64,000 bases of DNA from Silurus meridionalis (lineage: Eukaryota; Chordata; Actinopteri; Siluriformes; Siluridae). Each line of letters opens with the position of its first letter. Positions within the stretch are counted from its first letter, which is position 1. Positions 37,859-49,959 of this stretch are shown here, piece by piece. The notes beneath the pieces were generated by a model. It was not told where the DNA came from. It saw only the letters and a program-made list of their open reading frames with translations, and searched no databases. The position numbers and the translations under genes are program-made. Where the stretch lies: contig NC_060886.1 in assembly GCF_014805685.1 (NCBI RefSeq), positions 20,277,608 through 20,341,607 of the forward strand, read 5' to 3'.

Positions 37859-39038
37859 CAATGGACTTACCCCATGTTTCTCCCTGCCTGTCTAGGCCTC
37901 TGCCATCACATGTAACCATAGTAACAGTCTTCTACCACCCCAGTCTGCTTTTTCTCAATGTAAATGGCCAGTGTTTAAATAGGGGCCCTAAAACTACATT
38001 AGCGTTCAAACCGGCTGAAACATTAGACAACCCACAGAGTCAGGATACAACAATTTATGGTCCAGTCATTGTTTATGCAGTATGAAATGAAATATACTGT
38101 ACAGTATGTGCTTTCATGTCTGTGCATGAAGAAATAGGAGAGGAGAGGAAGGATATTACTATAAAGCTAATGAATAGTATAACAATGCTTTTACATGAGG
38201 CCTCATTTAATACTCAGACTTTTACCGAATAAAAGCTTCAAGGTCAAAGCAGTTTTGCACAGATATTCGTCAAGTCAGAGTAATAAGTGTATTAATCAGG
38301 CTTTACACCAACACACACCCCATCATCCCAGTCTCTCCCTCTCCCTTAGCCATGGTCCTCTGGAGGGGACTATGGCTGTGCTTTGTTTGTCTCCACAACA
38401 GCATGTCTGGCTGGCAGCCAAGTCTCATCTGATCTATCCATCTCTTTGTTCTTTTGAAATGGAGTTCATTTCATATCAACCAGCAATAGATCTATAAAAT
38501 GTGCTGCCTCTCTTGCCATACTATCGCTATCAATTTTGTTTCTATTAAGTTTTTCAAAGGACATTTTTCACAGCTAGTTAAAAAGCTGGAAAATGATTTA
38601 GTAATATTGTGGTGTTAAAAATCTTAAATTGTCTGACAAACTGTTTTAACCATTAAATAATTAATGAAAAATAGATAATCAGATACTTAATTAAAAAGCT
38701 AAAGATTCTATTGCCTGATTATTCCATTATAGTTTGGTTGGTGTAGTTTGCCTGAGTTATCCTAGCATTAGACATTTTTCAGTGGACTGTTTAACTGTTC
38801 AACCCATATAATAGAAACAGCATGATTATATGTAGACTGGCATCTAATCTGCATTCTAAAGTTTATGAACCCCCATTTTCAGAGCATGGCACAAAAGCAA
38901 TCGTTTTAATGGGGACTTAAAGATGTTTGCTGTCCTCTAGTGGCGGTGTAAGCTTAATGCCATTACATTTGAACTCTTCCTAAAAAACTGAATGAGAAAT
39001 TATGTTCTAAATCATCTCAAGATTCTATACTAAAGAGT
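37853..39038. other. Intergenic sequence, no gene seen
   Basis: Unique DNA; short frames at 37816-38085 and 38195-38497 show no similarity and are attributed to chance. Confidence 0.5.
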
Positions 39039-39053
39039 CTTCTTCTTCTTCTT

Positions 39054-39084
<31 letters not shown>

Positions 39085-39328
39085 TTTTGGCTGCTCATAT
39101 TAAGGATCGCCACAGCGGATCATCTGTCCCCAAACTACTCTTTCCTCTACATCTGCCTATTTGTTGATCCCGGGTACCTGGACTCCTTCACCACCTCTTC
39201 TCCCTGCAACTGCACCATTCCACTGCCCTCCATCTCATTCACACACATGTACTCTGTCTTATTCCTACTGACTTTCATTTACCTTCTTTCCAGCATGTAC
39301 CTCCACCTCTCCAGGCTCTTCTCCACTC
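39039..39328 (-). mobile_element. 3' end of RTE-type LINE, with (GAA)n tail
   Basis: On the minus strand it ends GATCCGCTGTGGCGATCC ... GCAGCCAAAATAAGAAG and a (GAA)14-like tail (39082-39039). The upstream wording GGAGGTGGAGGTACATGCTG belongs to the ORF end of the same family. Contiguous in origin with 40395-40985; an unrelated 1.07-kb repeat now separates the two halves. Confidence 0.75.
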
Positions 39329-39794
39329 AATTCAATTCAATTCATTTTAATTGAACAATGAACATTGTATCAAAGCAGCTTCACACAGATAATGTGGTGA
39401 TTAAAAGTGAATATGTTCTTTATAAGTAAGTTTGTCCATGATGAACAAGCCGGTGGCGACTGTGGCAAGGAAAAACTCCCCGAGATGGCAAAGGAAGAAA
39501 CCTTGAAAGGAACCAGACTCAAGAGGGAACCCATCCTTATCTGGGTTGCACCAAATGTCCATTTATAGTAGATATATGATGTTGCGGGATACAGTGATGG
39601 TGATCAGAAGCAAACTGTAGTCCTGATATATATAGCAGTCTGTTGACATTAACTACAGTCCAATCCATCCTCAAAGCTCCCGTTCTTACTCAGGAATTTC
39701 ATGGAACCACCCAAGGCATTGATGAGAAACCGTCCCAAGCTGGACAGAGTGGCCTACAATTAAAGAGAACACTATCCAGAGGTGAGAGAGAGAG

Positions 39795-39852
<58 letters not shown>

Positions 39853-40394
39853 GGAGTGACAGGAAGAGAAGGATATGGATTATTATGTGTCTTGATTCTT
39901 GTATGAAAGTTAATGTCACTGTGCAGTTTGACTGTGCAGACTCTGGCAAGACTCGCTATGGCAACATAGCTAAAAGGTAGAACAAGAAGGTAACACTGAC
40001 ATGAGGGATCTCTGGGATAAGAGACAACCCACCACACCACTGTCAACAAACCTGAGTGAACATGTGAGAGTGAGGATATGACAGCATACAAATATCCCAG
40101 TTCACTAAACACTCTATATCCATGATCCCTCCAGATCTGCTCCTTTACCTAAGAGAAATCTACTGATATAAGACTTGACTAAATAAATATGTTTTCAACC
40201 TCGACTTGAACACTGCGACTGTGTCTAAGTCCCGAACACTGATTGGAAGGTTGTTCCATAACTGTGGGGCTTTATAAGAGAAAGATCTGCCCCCTGAAGC
40301 TTATTTATGCACTTACTCAAACACACAGACAGTAAAGCACTACAGTAGTCTAATCTGGATGTAACAAAAGCATGAACTAGTTTTTTCTGCATCA
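39329..40394 (+). repeat. Dispersed repeat (copy 3, longest), inserted in an RTE LINE
   Basis: Begins CAATTCAATTCAATTCATTT and GAACATTGTATCAAAGCAGC; goes on with GCAAGGAAAAACTCCCCGAG, GAAACCTTGAAAGGAACCAG; ends CATGAACTAGTTTTTTCTGC. Such sequence is common in teleost genomes. It contains a (GA)n tract (39784-39849). No protein domain; open frames across the GA tract are artefacts. Class uncertain (LINE 3' region or non-autonomous). Confidence 0.6.
39784..39849. repeat. (GA)n microsatellite
   Basis: About 33 GA units with one CGAG interruption. Confidence 0.96.
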
Positions 40395-40985
40395 ACCTGC
40401 TCCTTACTCTCACCACTAATCATGATGTCATCCGCAAACAAAATAGTTCACAGAGACTCCTGTCTGACCTCGTCCATCAACCTGTCCATCACCACTGTAA
40501 AGAGAAAAGGGCTCAGAGACGATCCTTGATGCAGTCCAACATCCAACTTGAACCAGTCTGTTGTTCCTACTGCACACTTCACTGCGGTCACACTGTCCTC
40601 ATACATGTCCTGCACCACCCTCACATACTTCTCTGACACACCGGATTTCCTCACAACTACCACAACTCCTCTTTCGGCACACTCTCGTACGCTTTCTTTA
40701 AATCCACAAACACACAATGCAACTCCTTCTGACCTTCTCTCTACTTCTCCATCAACATTTCTCAAAGCAAATATTGCATCTGCAGTGCTTTCCTTGGCAT
40801 GAAATCATACTGTTGCTCACAGATGGTCACCTCTTCTCTCAGTCTGGTTTCCACTACTCTTTCCCATAACTTCATGGTGTGACTGATTAACATTCTTCTC
40901 TGTAGTTACTGCAGGTCTGCACATCTCCCTTATACCAGCACACTCCTTCTCCATTCCTCAGGCATCCTCTCACAAGGTTCTATAA
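40395..40985 (-). pseudogene. RTE-clade LINE reverse transcriptase fragment
   Basis: Minus-strand translation shows RT finger/palm blocks in order: MKLWERVVETRLREEV, EQQYDFMPRK, then a frame change, SEKYVRVVQDMYEDS, FKLDVGLHQGSSLSPFLF and VVMDRLMDEVRQES. These match the region just before the catalytic FADD block of RTE-type non-LTR retrotransposons. The FADD segment lies where the foreign repeat begins and is not intact. 5' truncated at about 40985 (no endonuclease). Confidence 0.82.
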
Positions 40986-41039
40986 TGAAGAGTAATATGG
41001 TAAATGTAAGTTCTTAGCAAGCAACTGGTCACTAGATTA

Positions 41040-41670
41040 TTTAAACTTCTATGCAAGCGCTTGTGTGTTCACATTACACAGAACCTGCCTTGGATCTGTC
41101 ACATCAACACCCTGGTGAAGAAGGCTGGATAGCATCTGTACCATCTGAGACACATTAAGGGAATTTAAACTACCCTCTCAGGTGCTAAAGACTTTCTACA
41201 CCTGCACCTTTGAGAGTGTCCCAATGGGTAGCATCACTTCCTGGTTTGGGAACAGCACCAGGCAGGACAGGCAAGCCCTCCAGAGGGTGGTGCGGTCAGC
41301 TGAACGTACTATCAGCACAAAGCTCCCTAACCTTCAGGACATCTACAACAATTGGACCATAGCCAGGAAGATTTTGAAGAACCTCAGCCATCTCAACAAT
41401 GGACTCTTTTCTGTCTTACTTTCAGGGAAGTGCTCTCACTTCTTAAAAGCAAACACAGAGAATGAGGAGGAACTTCTACACGCATGGCATTCAGAGTTTA
41501 AACCGGGAAACACCCAGCAGCTAGCACCTGGACTTCTCTCCCCATCTCACTACCTTGTTCAGTTCCTGCACAACTATTATTTACAATTATTCACTATTAT
41601 TTGCATTACTTGCACTAGTAGAAAAACTTTAACTCTCAACCTAGCCACTCTAACTCTGGACTGATTACTT
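41040..41670 (+). pseudogene. LINE 3'-end fragment (C-terminal ORF2, L2/Rex1-like)
   Basis: The open frame 41182-41664 reads VLKTFYTCTFESVPMGSITS, WFGNSTRQDRQALQRVVRSA, LPNLQDIYNN, the C-terminal region that follows the RT domain in CR1/L2/Rex1-type fish LINEs. 41070-41160 holds further decayed codons of the same protein. Independent insertion from the RTE LINE at its left. The typical basic C-terminus is degenerate. Confidence 0.72.
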
Positions 41671-41742
41671 TATACATTTCACTTTTACATTTTTATACCA
41701 GCACATGAACACTTTTATGACAATCACAATCATACTGAATTA

Positions 41743-42663
41743 CAGTGGAACACGGTTATCTCGCCCTCAGTTAACTCGACAACCCTATTAAGTCGACGTT
41801 TTTGAAGTGGAACCGCCAAATTCGACTTTTTTTATGTCGGCGAACCCTGATATTTCGAGCACAAGGGGGGAAAAATTTGCCATTTAACGTCGGTTATCTC
41901 GGTGCAGCCGCAGAAGAACTCGCGGAAGTGGCGGAAAAATCAAGCCTTACAGATGATACAGGTGTTGTATTGTATACTGGTGAATCTCTGCTGTCAGTTA
42001 GTGCACATATGCCTTTTGTTGTTAAATGTTATGCGATGAACGGAAGGCGAAAGTAGAAGCGCGGCGCTGAACAGCACATGGGAGAACGTGGGATGACCAG
42101 CAAAAGCATAGAATGAACACCGGCAGGATTGGGGTGTTGGGGGATGGGGGGTTGGGGGGGGATCCGCGGTGCGCGAGTGCCGGTGGGAAGACACGTACCG
42201 GGACACGCATGCGCGATAACACCGACCGCCGTGAACCAACATATACCAACAATAACGGACGGTGAGAGTGTGGAAGTTTAAATAGGAGCTGGTGATGATG
42301 CTAAACGAGCACCATATGTGTGCGATTGAAGCGGAGCTTCAGAGAAAGCGGCCGAGAAAGCATCTGACACGCTGAAGGGGCTGAAGGGGGCGTGGCAGGT
42401 GGATTCCTGACAGATAAACATGTACTGTATGTATTTTTATAGCATGACTTCATCAAACAAATCGCGGCAACGCTGTTGTGTAAAAAACCCCTCCAAAAAC
42501 ACGTGCATGCACATTCTCTTTTATTAACGCACATCATGTACATAAAGAAATTTCAAGCACGTTAATATATTGCCGCCATTTTGATTTTCGTTTATCTCGA
42601 TCATCGGTTACCTCGATGCTTTTTGGCGAACCCCTAGGACATCGACATAACCAGGTTCCACTG
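41743..42663 (+). mobile_element. Tigger-like non-autonomous element, copy A (921 bp)
   Basis: TA at 41741-41742 and 42664-42665. Left end CAGTGGAACACGGTTATCTC, right end reversed CAGTGGAACCTGGTTATGTC. GC-rich interior with many CpG and runs of G at 42125-42160. The frame 41802-42056 (AAAEELAEVAEKSS) has no known domain; element is probably mobilised by a pogo/Tigger transposase elsewhere. A second, truncated copy in reverse lies at 53796-54438. Confidence 0.78.
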
Positions 42664-42692
42664 TACTTTAATTTGCTCTTTTGTCAATCCTC

Positions 42693-42854
42693 ATAGAGAA
42701 TCTATGTGGTATTATCACAAGGGAAATTAAAAACAAGATACCAAAAAATGCAAATGAGCTGAAGGCCACTGTCAAAGAAACCTGGGCTTCCATACCACCT
42801 CAGAAATGCCACAGACTGATCACCTCCATGCCACAAGAAATAAAACAAGTTTAG
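42693..42854 (+). pseudogene. Tc1 transposase C-terminal fragment (53 codons)
   Basis: Open without a stop from ATA at 42693 to TAG at 42852. IENLCGIITREIKNK corresponds to the segment following the third catalytic acidic residue, and WASIPPQKCHRLITSMPQEI is the usual C-terminus. Begins 28 bp after the Tigger-like element; no Tc1 terminal repeat is visible on either side. Different family from the three full-length Tc1 elements. Confidence 0.85.
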
Positions 42855-43434
42855 GTGGCAATACAAAACATGGACACAAAGGCTGGCACAGACCACACAT
42901 AGAACTGGTTAGTATGACAATACACAACAATGTGAAAGAAATGTGTCCCTTTTTTAAGCCCTCCTGCTGGGAACTAGGCGGAGTCGGTAAATGGTCCCAG
43001 GCAGGGACTTTTGGGAGCTGTAGTCTTGGCGCACTCTGGTGGAAAGTGGGAGGAACGACAGGGACCATATACGTGACAGAACATAGCTTTAGAAAATCAA
43101 ATATTAAATGTAAAAGACAAACTTTTATATACAAATCTGTATTACCTAAATGAATTCTAAGAAATGTAAAATATTTATTTTTATTTTTCCATTTATTAGA
43201 TTTTATTTAATCAATTTAATTTGTGCCGATTTAATTGAATACTCAATCAATATAATAAAAACGTGTATTCCATTAATTGGATGTATGTTTCATTTGTATA
43301 AAATATAATAAAATATAAATTTATATAGTATTTAACAAAGTAGGCATTTCATTTAAAAATGTTTTAAAAATATAAACTGTTGTTTATAACTGTTAATAAT
43401 AATAAACTGTGTTTATAAAAAAGCTATTTTATGT

Positions 43435-43505
43435 TTTGCATTTCTTCCCAATAACTTTACCGAAACTGAACCGAACAGTGACTTAAAAATCGAGGTACAT
43501 AATAA
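43435..43505. repeat. Possible hAT terminal fragment
   Basis: TTACCGAAACTGAACCGAAC and AGTGACTTAAAAATCGAGGT resemble a widespread vertebrate hAT terminal wording. The AT-rich sequence 42860-43434 and 43506-44030 is otherwise featureless. Confidence 0.35.
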
Positions 43506-44034
43506 CAAATTAAAGCAAATTCATTTTAACAGCCCTATTTGTATTATTGTGCAATTAATGCAGCGTGCATTTTTATAAAAATATCCCATATCTTTCCACA
43601 GTGCCATGATTTATATTGAAATAGTCTTAAAATCCCAATCTTAATATCCAAGAGCAAAATGAAGAAATAGGAAATGTGGCACATAAATATGACCTTTTGC
43701 CTAATTTCCACCTTTTCAAGAAGCAAACAGCAGTGTTGTAAATATTTCTCTGAACAGTTAGTTAATATGTGCTCATGTTTTAAATGTTCACTCTATTTAC
43801 ATTTAATTGAATACTGTGTGTAGGTGCCTATATATTAACCTTTGCAAGGATCTGCATTAGTTTTGGAGACTGAAAGAAAGATCATTCAGTGTTTTTCTGT
43901 CCATTTAAGTCTATTTAATATTTAAGAATAAATATTAATGTAAAAAATGAAATGTATATATTTAGTGCAAGTCTGCATAAATTATCTATTTTATTTTATT
44001 TTTTTAAACAGACTTTGTTGACTTTTCAAATACT

Positions 44035-44138
<104 letters not shown>

Positions 44139-44319
44139 CTATTTGAATTCAGACATCAATATCATGTATGACAAATTCTTACATGTGCTTAAGTCCAACA
44201 AGTTGTCTATATTAAACAAATATTAATTTATAATTAATAATTTGTTGAAAATATGGTTATCTGTACCTTAATATGATGCTGCAGTCATAATACAATTAAG
44301 GGTTCCCTTTCAGGAACTC

Positions 44320-45270
44320 ATGCTGCATGAACAATGGTTTGTGAATGCCTCCGCATGTCCTAGCTCTGAAACACTGTGTGTAATCGGTTCAACGAAAAAG
44401 CGGGAAGCTATAAAAGCACATGGCGTGGAGACAGCGCTAGCTTCTGTTTGTTCCCCCTGTGAGGAGAGTGCTGCGCTCCACGTCTCTTCCTTCGAGGAGG
44501 GGGAGGGGATGGACGTTAGTGATCACGTACAGAATAAACCCCCACCATTTGAGGAGGTCTTGGAGGTGGTAACTCATGCTATTGCCATGCTGGATATCAC
44601 TTGGCCAGCTGAAATGCAGAAACTATATCCTCTGAGTAGCTGGATATACGTTAATTGCAAGCTACGTCACTACCTCCACGCTGGGGCCTGCCTTTTTTCC
44701 CCAGACCTGCATACTGAGGTGACCAGGTCATGGAACAACCCTTAATCGGCTCGCCTCTTCAGCCCCAACATTTCATTCTATGCTAATGTAGTAGGGCTGA
44801 ATGAGTGCGGTTGTGGGATGATGCCCCAGGTTAAAGAGACGCTGGCTGGCAATCTCTCCCTGCTGCATTGTCCCTTAAGGCCCCAGTCCAGAGTGTCACC
44901 ACTTATGCTCCCACAGAAACTAGGGCAATGTTCCAGGCCGAGGCCCAAGGAACTGACGGATCTGAGGACAGTCATCTTTAATAAGAGGGCTTCGGCCAAA
45001 AAAACCTGACAGGTCAGGAGTTTTTGGGGTCTCTTGGTACACGGTGCCCATCCCGCCTTGGTTCCCTCAGGGGATCAACTCAATAACCCTGACACATGTA
45101 GTGTTTCAGGGCACAGCAATCTCCGCCTCTCAGCAGGCTCCTAGAGCTGCTCTAGGCACACCAGAGATCAGTCTCGAGAGACTAATTCATTACGAGACAA
45201 TCCTGCAGCATGGAAATGCCTGTTGAGGTTTACTTTCTCTGGTACAGAGAACCACCTATCTAGGCGTAGT
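44320..45270 (+). pseudogene. DIRS gag and RT-end remnants
   Basis: The frame 44320-44745 contains PPFEEVLEVVTHAIAMLDIT and FSPDLHTEVTRSWNNP, equivalent to the DIRS gag block normally ending in SRSWNKP. Frameshifted pieces follow (PQVKETLAGNLS; 45044-45226). RTTYLGVVWDS at about 45244-45272 is the end of the DIRS RT domain, just before the foreign insertion. Multiple stops; no function possible. Confidence 0.72.
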
Positions 45271-45274
45271 GTGG

Positions 45275-45415
45275 GATTCAATTCAATTCAATTTAATTGA
45301 TTTTTATTTGTATAGCACTTTTAACAATGAACATTGTCTTAAAGCAGCTTTACACAGATAATGTGGTGATGAAAATGAATAAGATGTCCTTTTGTCCCTG
45401 ATGAGCAAGCCGGAT
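45275..45415 (+). repeat. Dispersed repeat (copy 4) inserted in the DIRS element
   Basis: TTCAATTCAATTCAATTTAA, then TTTGTATAGCACTTTTAACA, ATTGTCTTAAAGCAGCTTTA and TGATGAGCAAGCCGG; matches the first 150 bp of 39329-40394. Breaks the DIRS frame between the RT end and RNase H. Confidence 0.8.
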
Positions 45416-45424
45416 TTGACCGTT

Positions 45425-45960
45425 ATTTCAGGTGCAACTGTCTCCTGCACGAGTCTAGTCTATCCTCATGACTGTCAAGAGAGTAAGAGAAGGCCAGCTA
45501 CTCACTGTGCTCGTCTGTACAGACAACACATTGGTGGTTTTCTACATCATCCACCAGGGGGTCTGCCCTCTCACCTCCTTTACAAGCTGGCATGACAGAT
45601 CTTCCTGTGGGCCCAAGGGAGCCCTCACTGAGAGCACTATACATCCCTTGAATCAAGAATCAGACGCTTTTTTGAGGCAAGAGCCGAGGCATGGGGAATG
45701 GTGGCTCCACCCGGAAGCGGTGGAGCAAATATTGAGAAGATTTTACAGGGCACAAGTGGACCTGTTTGTGACTCAAGAGAAGTTGCACTGTCCCCTATGG
45801 TTCTCCCTTACTCACCCAGCCCCTCTTGGGCTGAATGCCATGGTATAGGTGTGGTCGAGGCTCCTGGGAGTTCTGGAGAGAGTTTGCTGGGATGGCTTCC
45901 ATCTCACTTTGCTTCACCTCCGCCCCAAGCTGTGAAGGCTGTGGCCCATTAGGGCCGTTT
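45425..45960 (+). pseudogene. DIRS RNase H domain, broken
   Basis: The frame 45468-45848 contains LLTVLVCTDNTLVVFYIIHQ with the catalytic Asp of the TDN motif, then GEWWLHPEAVEQILRRFYRA, QVDLFVTQEKLHCPLWFSLT and HPAPLGLNAMV, ending at a stop where functional elements read on. Neighbouring frames (45392-45595, 45698-45952) are shifted pieces of the same domain. Confidence 0.8.
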
Positions 45961-46004
45961 TGTAGAGACCATTCTCCAATCCAGAGCTCCCTCCATTAGC
46001 CATT

Positions 46005-46920
46005 CACAATGTGTGCCATTCACATTGGCACCTGTTCACTACATGGTGCAAAGGGCACAAGTTAAACCCAGTTAACAGCCCAGTTGCCCCAGTGCTGGAA
46101 TTTCCTCAAGAACAGTTTGCCAAAGGGTTGTGTCCTTCCACCATAAAGGTTTACATATCCGCTATTGTGGCTTATCATGTTCCACTTGACGAGCAGTAGC
46201 TAGAGAAAAACCTGTGAACGTTTCCTTCTTTGTGACCCAGAGTGCCTGTGTGGGACATGGCCATTGTTCTTGCGGCCTTGCCTAAGCCTCCCTTCAAACC
46301 CCTGCCCAAATTGCCCTTGAGATTTTTAACAGTGAAGACAGTAAAGTTTTTCTACTGGCCATCTTGTCTCCAAAGAGATTTGGGGACCTTCACACCCTTT
46401 TTGTTAAACCCTCCTGGCTGGAGTTTACCCCAGGCATTGCCAGTGCCTTCCTCTACACCAGACCGGGGTATGTTCCCAAGGTGCCCTTCGCTGTCCCACG
46501 ACCAGTCGTGCTTCAGGCATTCTATCCTCCTCTTTTTCAGGCCCCCAACCAGGAGAAGCTTAACTGGGTGTGACCAGTGGACACATATGTCCACAGAACT
46601 GCAGTGTGGAGCAAGTCAGACCAGCTGTTTGTCTTATATGGTCCAAATAAGAGTGGTCTCCCTGCAGATAAGCAGATGGATTGTGGATGCTATCCACTTC
46701 ACTTACGAGTCCTCTGGTCTCCCCGCTCCTTTTGGGTCAGAGCTCACTCCACCCAGAGTGTGGTGGCCTCTAAGACATTGTCCTCTTTGGTATCTCTCCA
46801 AGACATTTGCAATGCTGCGTGCTGGTTCACCCCGAAGACCTTTGTCAGGTCCTACAGCCTTGACCTTAGTGCCACTCCTGGCCCCTCAGTCCTTGAACCT
46901 AGCTCTGCCCATCCACACTA
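46005..46920 (+). pseudogene. DIRS tyrosine recombinase, catalytically dead
   Basis: The N-terminal SAM-like core-binding part is readable (VLEFPQEQFAKGLCPSTIKV, YISAIVAYHVPLDEQ), then frameshifts, SKRFGDLHTLFVKPSW, and in 46577-46921 DTYVHRTAVWSKSDQLFVLY, SFWVRAHSTQSVVAS, SLQDICNAACWF, TFVRSYSLD. In active members the box reads H-x-x-R; here it is HSTQ (codon CAG), so the second catalytic Arg is lost. The tyrosine of RSYSLD is kept. The enzyme normally inserts the circular cDNA without target-site duplication. Confidence 0.82.
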
Positions 46921-48559
46921 GGCAGGGTGAGTCTTGCGGTATTGGTGGCACTCATTTCCAAAGCGTTGTTGACGCAGCTCAGTTTCTGAAAGGTAACATC
47001 TCTAGGGTATGTATGTAACCTTGGTTCCCTGAGGGAACGAGATGCTATGTCTCCAGGCCACACTCCCTGCATCACTCCCAGCCTGTAACTATATCCTTAA
47101 TTCTGAAGCTAGTGCTGTCTCCAAGGCATGTGCTTTTATAGCTTCCTGGTCATGACATCACTCCGCCGGTGACGTCGTACTTTTCCTGTTGGACCAATTA
47201 CACATGTGGAGCATGGACACGCAGAGGCGTTACCAAAGCATTGTTGACACAGTGTCTCATTTCCTCAGGGAACCAAAGTCTTTAAGTTACGTTTGTGTTT
47301 AGTCTACTGAATACTAATGTGCTGTAATTCCGGAATGTGGTTATGCCTATGTGTATCTTTACCTAATTGTTCCAATTGTCCCTAATCAATTACATAGTAC
47401 CATTTATCATGATATAAAGGAAATAATAATAACTGAGTGAGGCCTCATAGCACCTACCATTGCACTGAACCTTACAGTCTTACTCATATATTTAGTACAA
47501 GATTAACTGTGTGCCCCTAATATTGCTTACTTGATTATTCCTGTCCCACTGGACTGAGGTCCAGGGGCAGCCCTGGGACCTGCTGGAGAGATTATCTGAC
47601 AGTTTCTTGGTAATGGCTGAGGATTCCACAGGAGGAGCTGTACTTTATGGCTGGAGTAACAGCAGTTTTTCTCAGCCTGTTGCTACTGTGACTCCCTGTT
47701 TTAAGACTTGCTATGTAATAAATGAAACACAGGTGACCATACGGTATTACAATTTATTTATGAAGAAAACACATTGTACATTTCATTGTTTTCTTTTTTA
47801 AGTCAATCTATTTGTTGCTGAACGGCCAATAGACAAATTAGTTCAAGTTATGGCTTGTGCTGTAACCACAACAAATATATGAATAAAAGACACCACATAA
47901 TGATAAGAATTCAATTCCACTGTGAAATAAAGTGTTTTCTTATCAATTTCATGTTACATTAGCTAAAAAGCTTCCAGTAGTAATGGTTAGTCCTGGTCAG
48001 CTGGTCAGTTAATCAAGTGGGTTAAACTGAATACCATGAGCAATTCTTATAAATGTCTAATGGCAATTAAATAATGTAATGGGTGGGTGTCTAGATGAAT
48101 AAATAAATGTATGTATTATTAATTTATCATTATATTATTACATATTCTACTTAAATCCCATTGATGATAAATTCCAGTTTTACACAGTTTTACTAAACAC
48201 TATTATACTTTTCTACTCAGAACAATATACTATGCCCTTATAAACCTGCATTGTTTACTTCTGTTTTTATTGCATTATTATTTCCAAACCTATTGTTATG
48301 CAAAGTTGATACTGAACACTATGTAACTCATTGCTACCCTCTAGGACAATCACCCCCATTAGAGCCATGAAAGTAGACTCTGATACATGGCTAAAGCCAG
48401 AGGAAGCACACGACCCTGGTAGAAACACACAGAGCTTACTGACAGCCTGTAACTATTTCTTTTAATAAAAAAGAAAAATACCAGTCATAAAGAAAATAGC
48501 CTCTCGTACAAAACAGTTCATTTCCCCCTAGCAAAAAGGCTATTAGTTTCGCCCACTGC

Positions 48560-48780
48560 AAAGCAATTTACAGCTTCATAAACAATTACCGTCCTGCTTG
48601 GGCAATTTACTAGGTTGTTTTAAGGACATTGTGCAGCCAAAATTAATATTCTGATGCGCTGAAGCAAAAAGGAAAGGGTCATTAACTAAAGCAGTGGCTC
48701 TTATCCTCATGGCTTCATACCAGTCAGTAAAGCCGCTTATGTAAGCCACAATAATCCACATGCTTTCATAAATCTAATAT
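48560..48780. promoter_or_regulatory. Candidate conserved non-coding element
   Basis: Balanced composition with CCAAAATTAATATTC, GGGTCATTAACTAAAG, TCAGTAAAGCCGCTTATG; no transposon signature. Appearance only. Confidence 0.28.
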
Positions 48781-49959
48781 CCATATTATTAACATGTAAT
48801 ATTACTTAGAGCATGGTTGGTTAATTATATATAAATTTCTGTGTTTCAGCCTAATAGTGGATTAAAGACAAGAATCTATTGAAATGATTATTCTTAAGCA
48901 GATTAGACAGATTTGGTTAATATAAATTTGGATTTGATAGGCACTGTTTTGTTGCAGTGTTTTTAGAGCTTAGTGTGTATGCATTTTCCAGACAGAAGAA
49001 TTACAGCAGGTGGTAATCTTAGCCAGTAGGTGGTGGGATTGTTTAAAGTAAAATGGTGGGTGGTCTCTTTTTACTTCCACAAGACTGGATTAAATGTGTC
49101 TGTGAAAGTACAGGTGTTTCTATAATAACTTTTTTTTAGGGAGGGGAAGCATTATGGGGTCAGGTTTTAACCAAATCCTAAGAGAGACAAAATTGATCCT
49201 AAAACCAGCCATATTCAAGCACAGACAAAACTCATCCCGTCTTGCTATAACCATGACTTGACCTCTGGATCAAACCAAAATGCATGACTTCTTATCACAT
49301 CTGTTTTAAGAAGTCCCACAAAACCTGAACCTGCCAACGCCAAAATTAATCCCTTCCTTGGAAGCAAGCAAAGTTCCTCCAGCCGTTTTTTGACTCATTA
49401 TCAGTTCAGTTTTCTGGTTGGCTTCGACTGACAATATCAGATTAGCACATCATGGTGAGTTGTAACTTTGCTGCCAGGATCTGCCATATGGGTCTGTTCA
49501 GCTCAGACACTGATTCTGTGAAATACTCTAATAGGTTATACTGCCTTTATCCACAAGGGGGTAGTGTATAACAACCCAAAAAGACACATTGAGCTCCTGT
49601 GACTGTGTCCCCTTCCTAAAGCTTAAAAATCATTGGAATGGTCTTTACACTCTTTACTGTAACTTGCCCTGGTGACATCTTTCTATCAATGGTAACATTT
49701 TAATATTTCAATGTCTTTAAGCCAGGTTTCAGAAACAGGAAAAAATACCTTTTTTTCTCTCTTTTGAAATGGTAGAAATGCCACTGTACATAATGTTCAT
49801 ATCATTTGAATAATAAATCAGCCTAAGTTTATGAATATGTAAAGAATGCAGTTTACAGATCTGAACACTGACAATGGATGAATACTAATTTCCTGCTCTC
49901 TGTCTGACCAGGGGTTAAATAGGACGCTGACTGAATAATGTATTTTCTTTTTTTCCCTC

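Larger units (their letters stand above)
44298..47285 (+). mobile_element. DIRS-like tyrosine-recombinase retrotransposon, decayed
   Basis: Inverted terminal repeats: left AAGGGTTCCCTTTCAGGAAC, right (reverse complement) GACTTTGGTTCCCTGAGGAA, continuing with matching GCCTC-GC-TGTCC boxes. An internal copy of the terminus (TAACCTTGGTTCCCTGAGGG, 47019-47038) is the expected internal complementary region. Order inside: gag remnant, end of RT, RNase H, tyrosine recombinase. At about 3 kb it is shorter than the usual 5-6 kb; most of RT and the methyltransferase-like part are missing. A 141-bp foreign repeat sits inside at 45275-45415. Confidence 0.85.

Noticed and set aside
39686..40112. Long minus-strand frames rich in Leu-Ser repeats
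   Set aside because: They are translations of a GA/TC microsatellite within a dispersed repeat.
43005..43025. TTTGGGAGCTGTAGTCT as a ZNF143-type promoter site (also TTGGGAGTTGTAATTCT at 31846)
   Set aside because: The match to the ACTACAATTCCC motif is imperfect, and no transcription start or exon is evident at either place.
44320..46920. A host multi-exon gene spanning these frames
   Set aside because: Order gag, RT end, RNase H, tyrosine recombinase and the inverted termini identify a DIRS retroelement.
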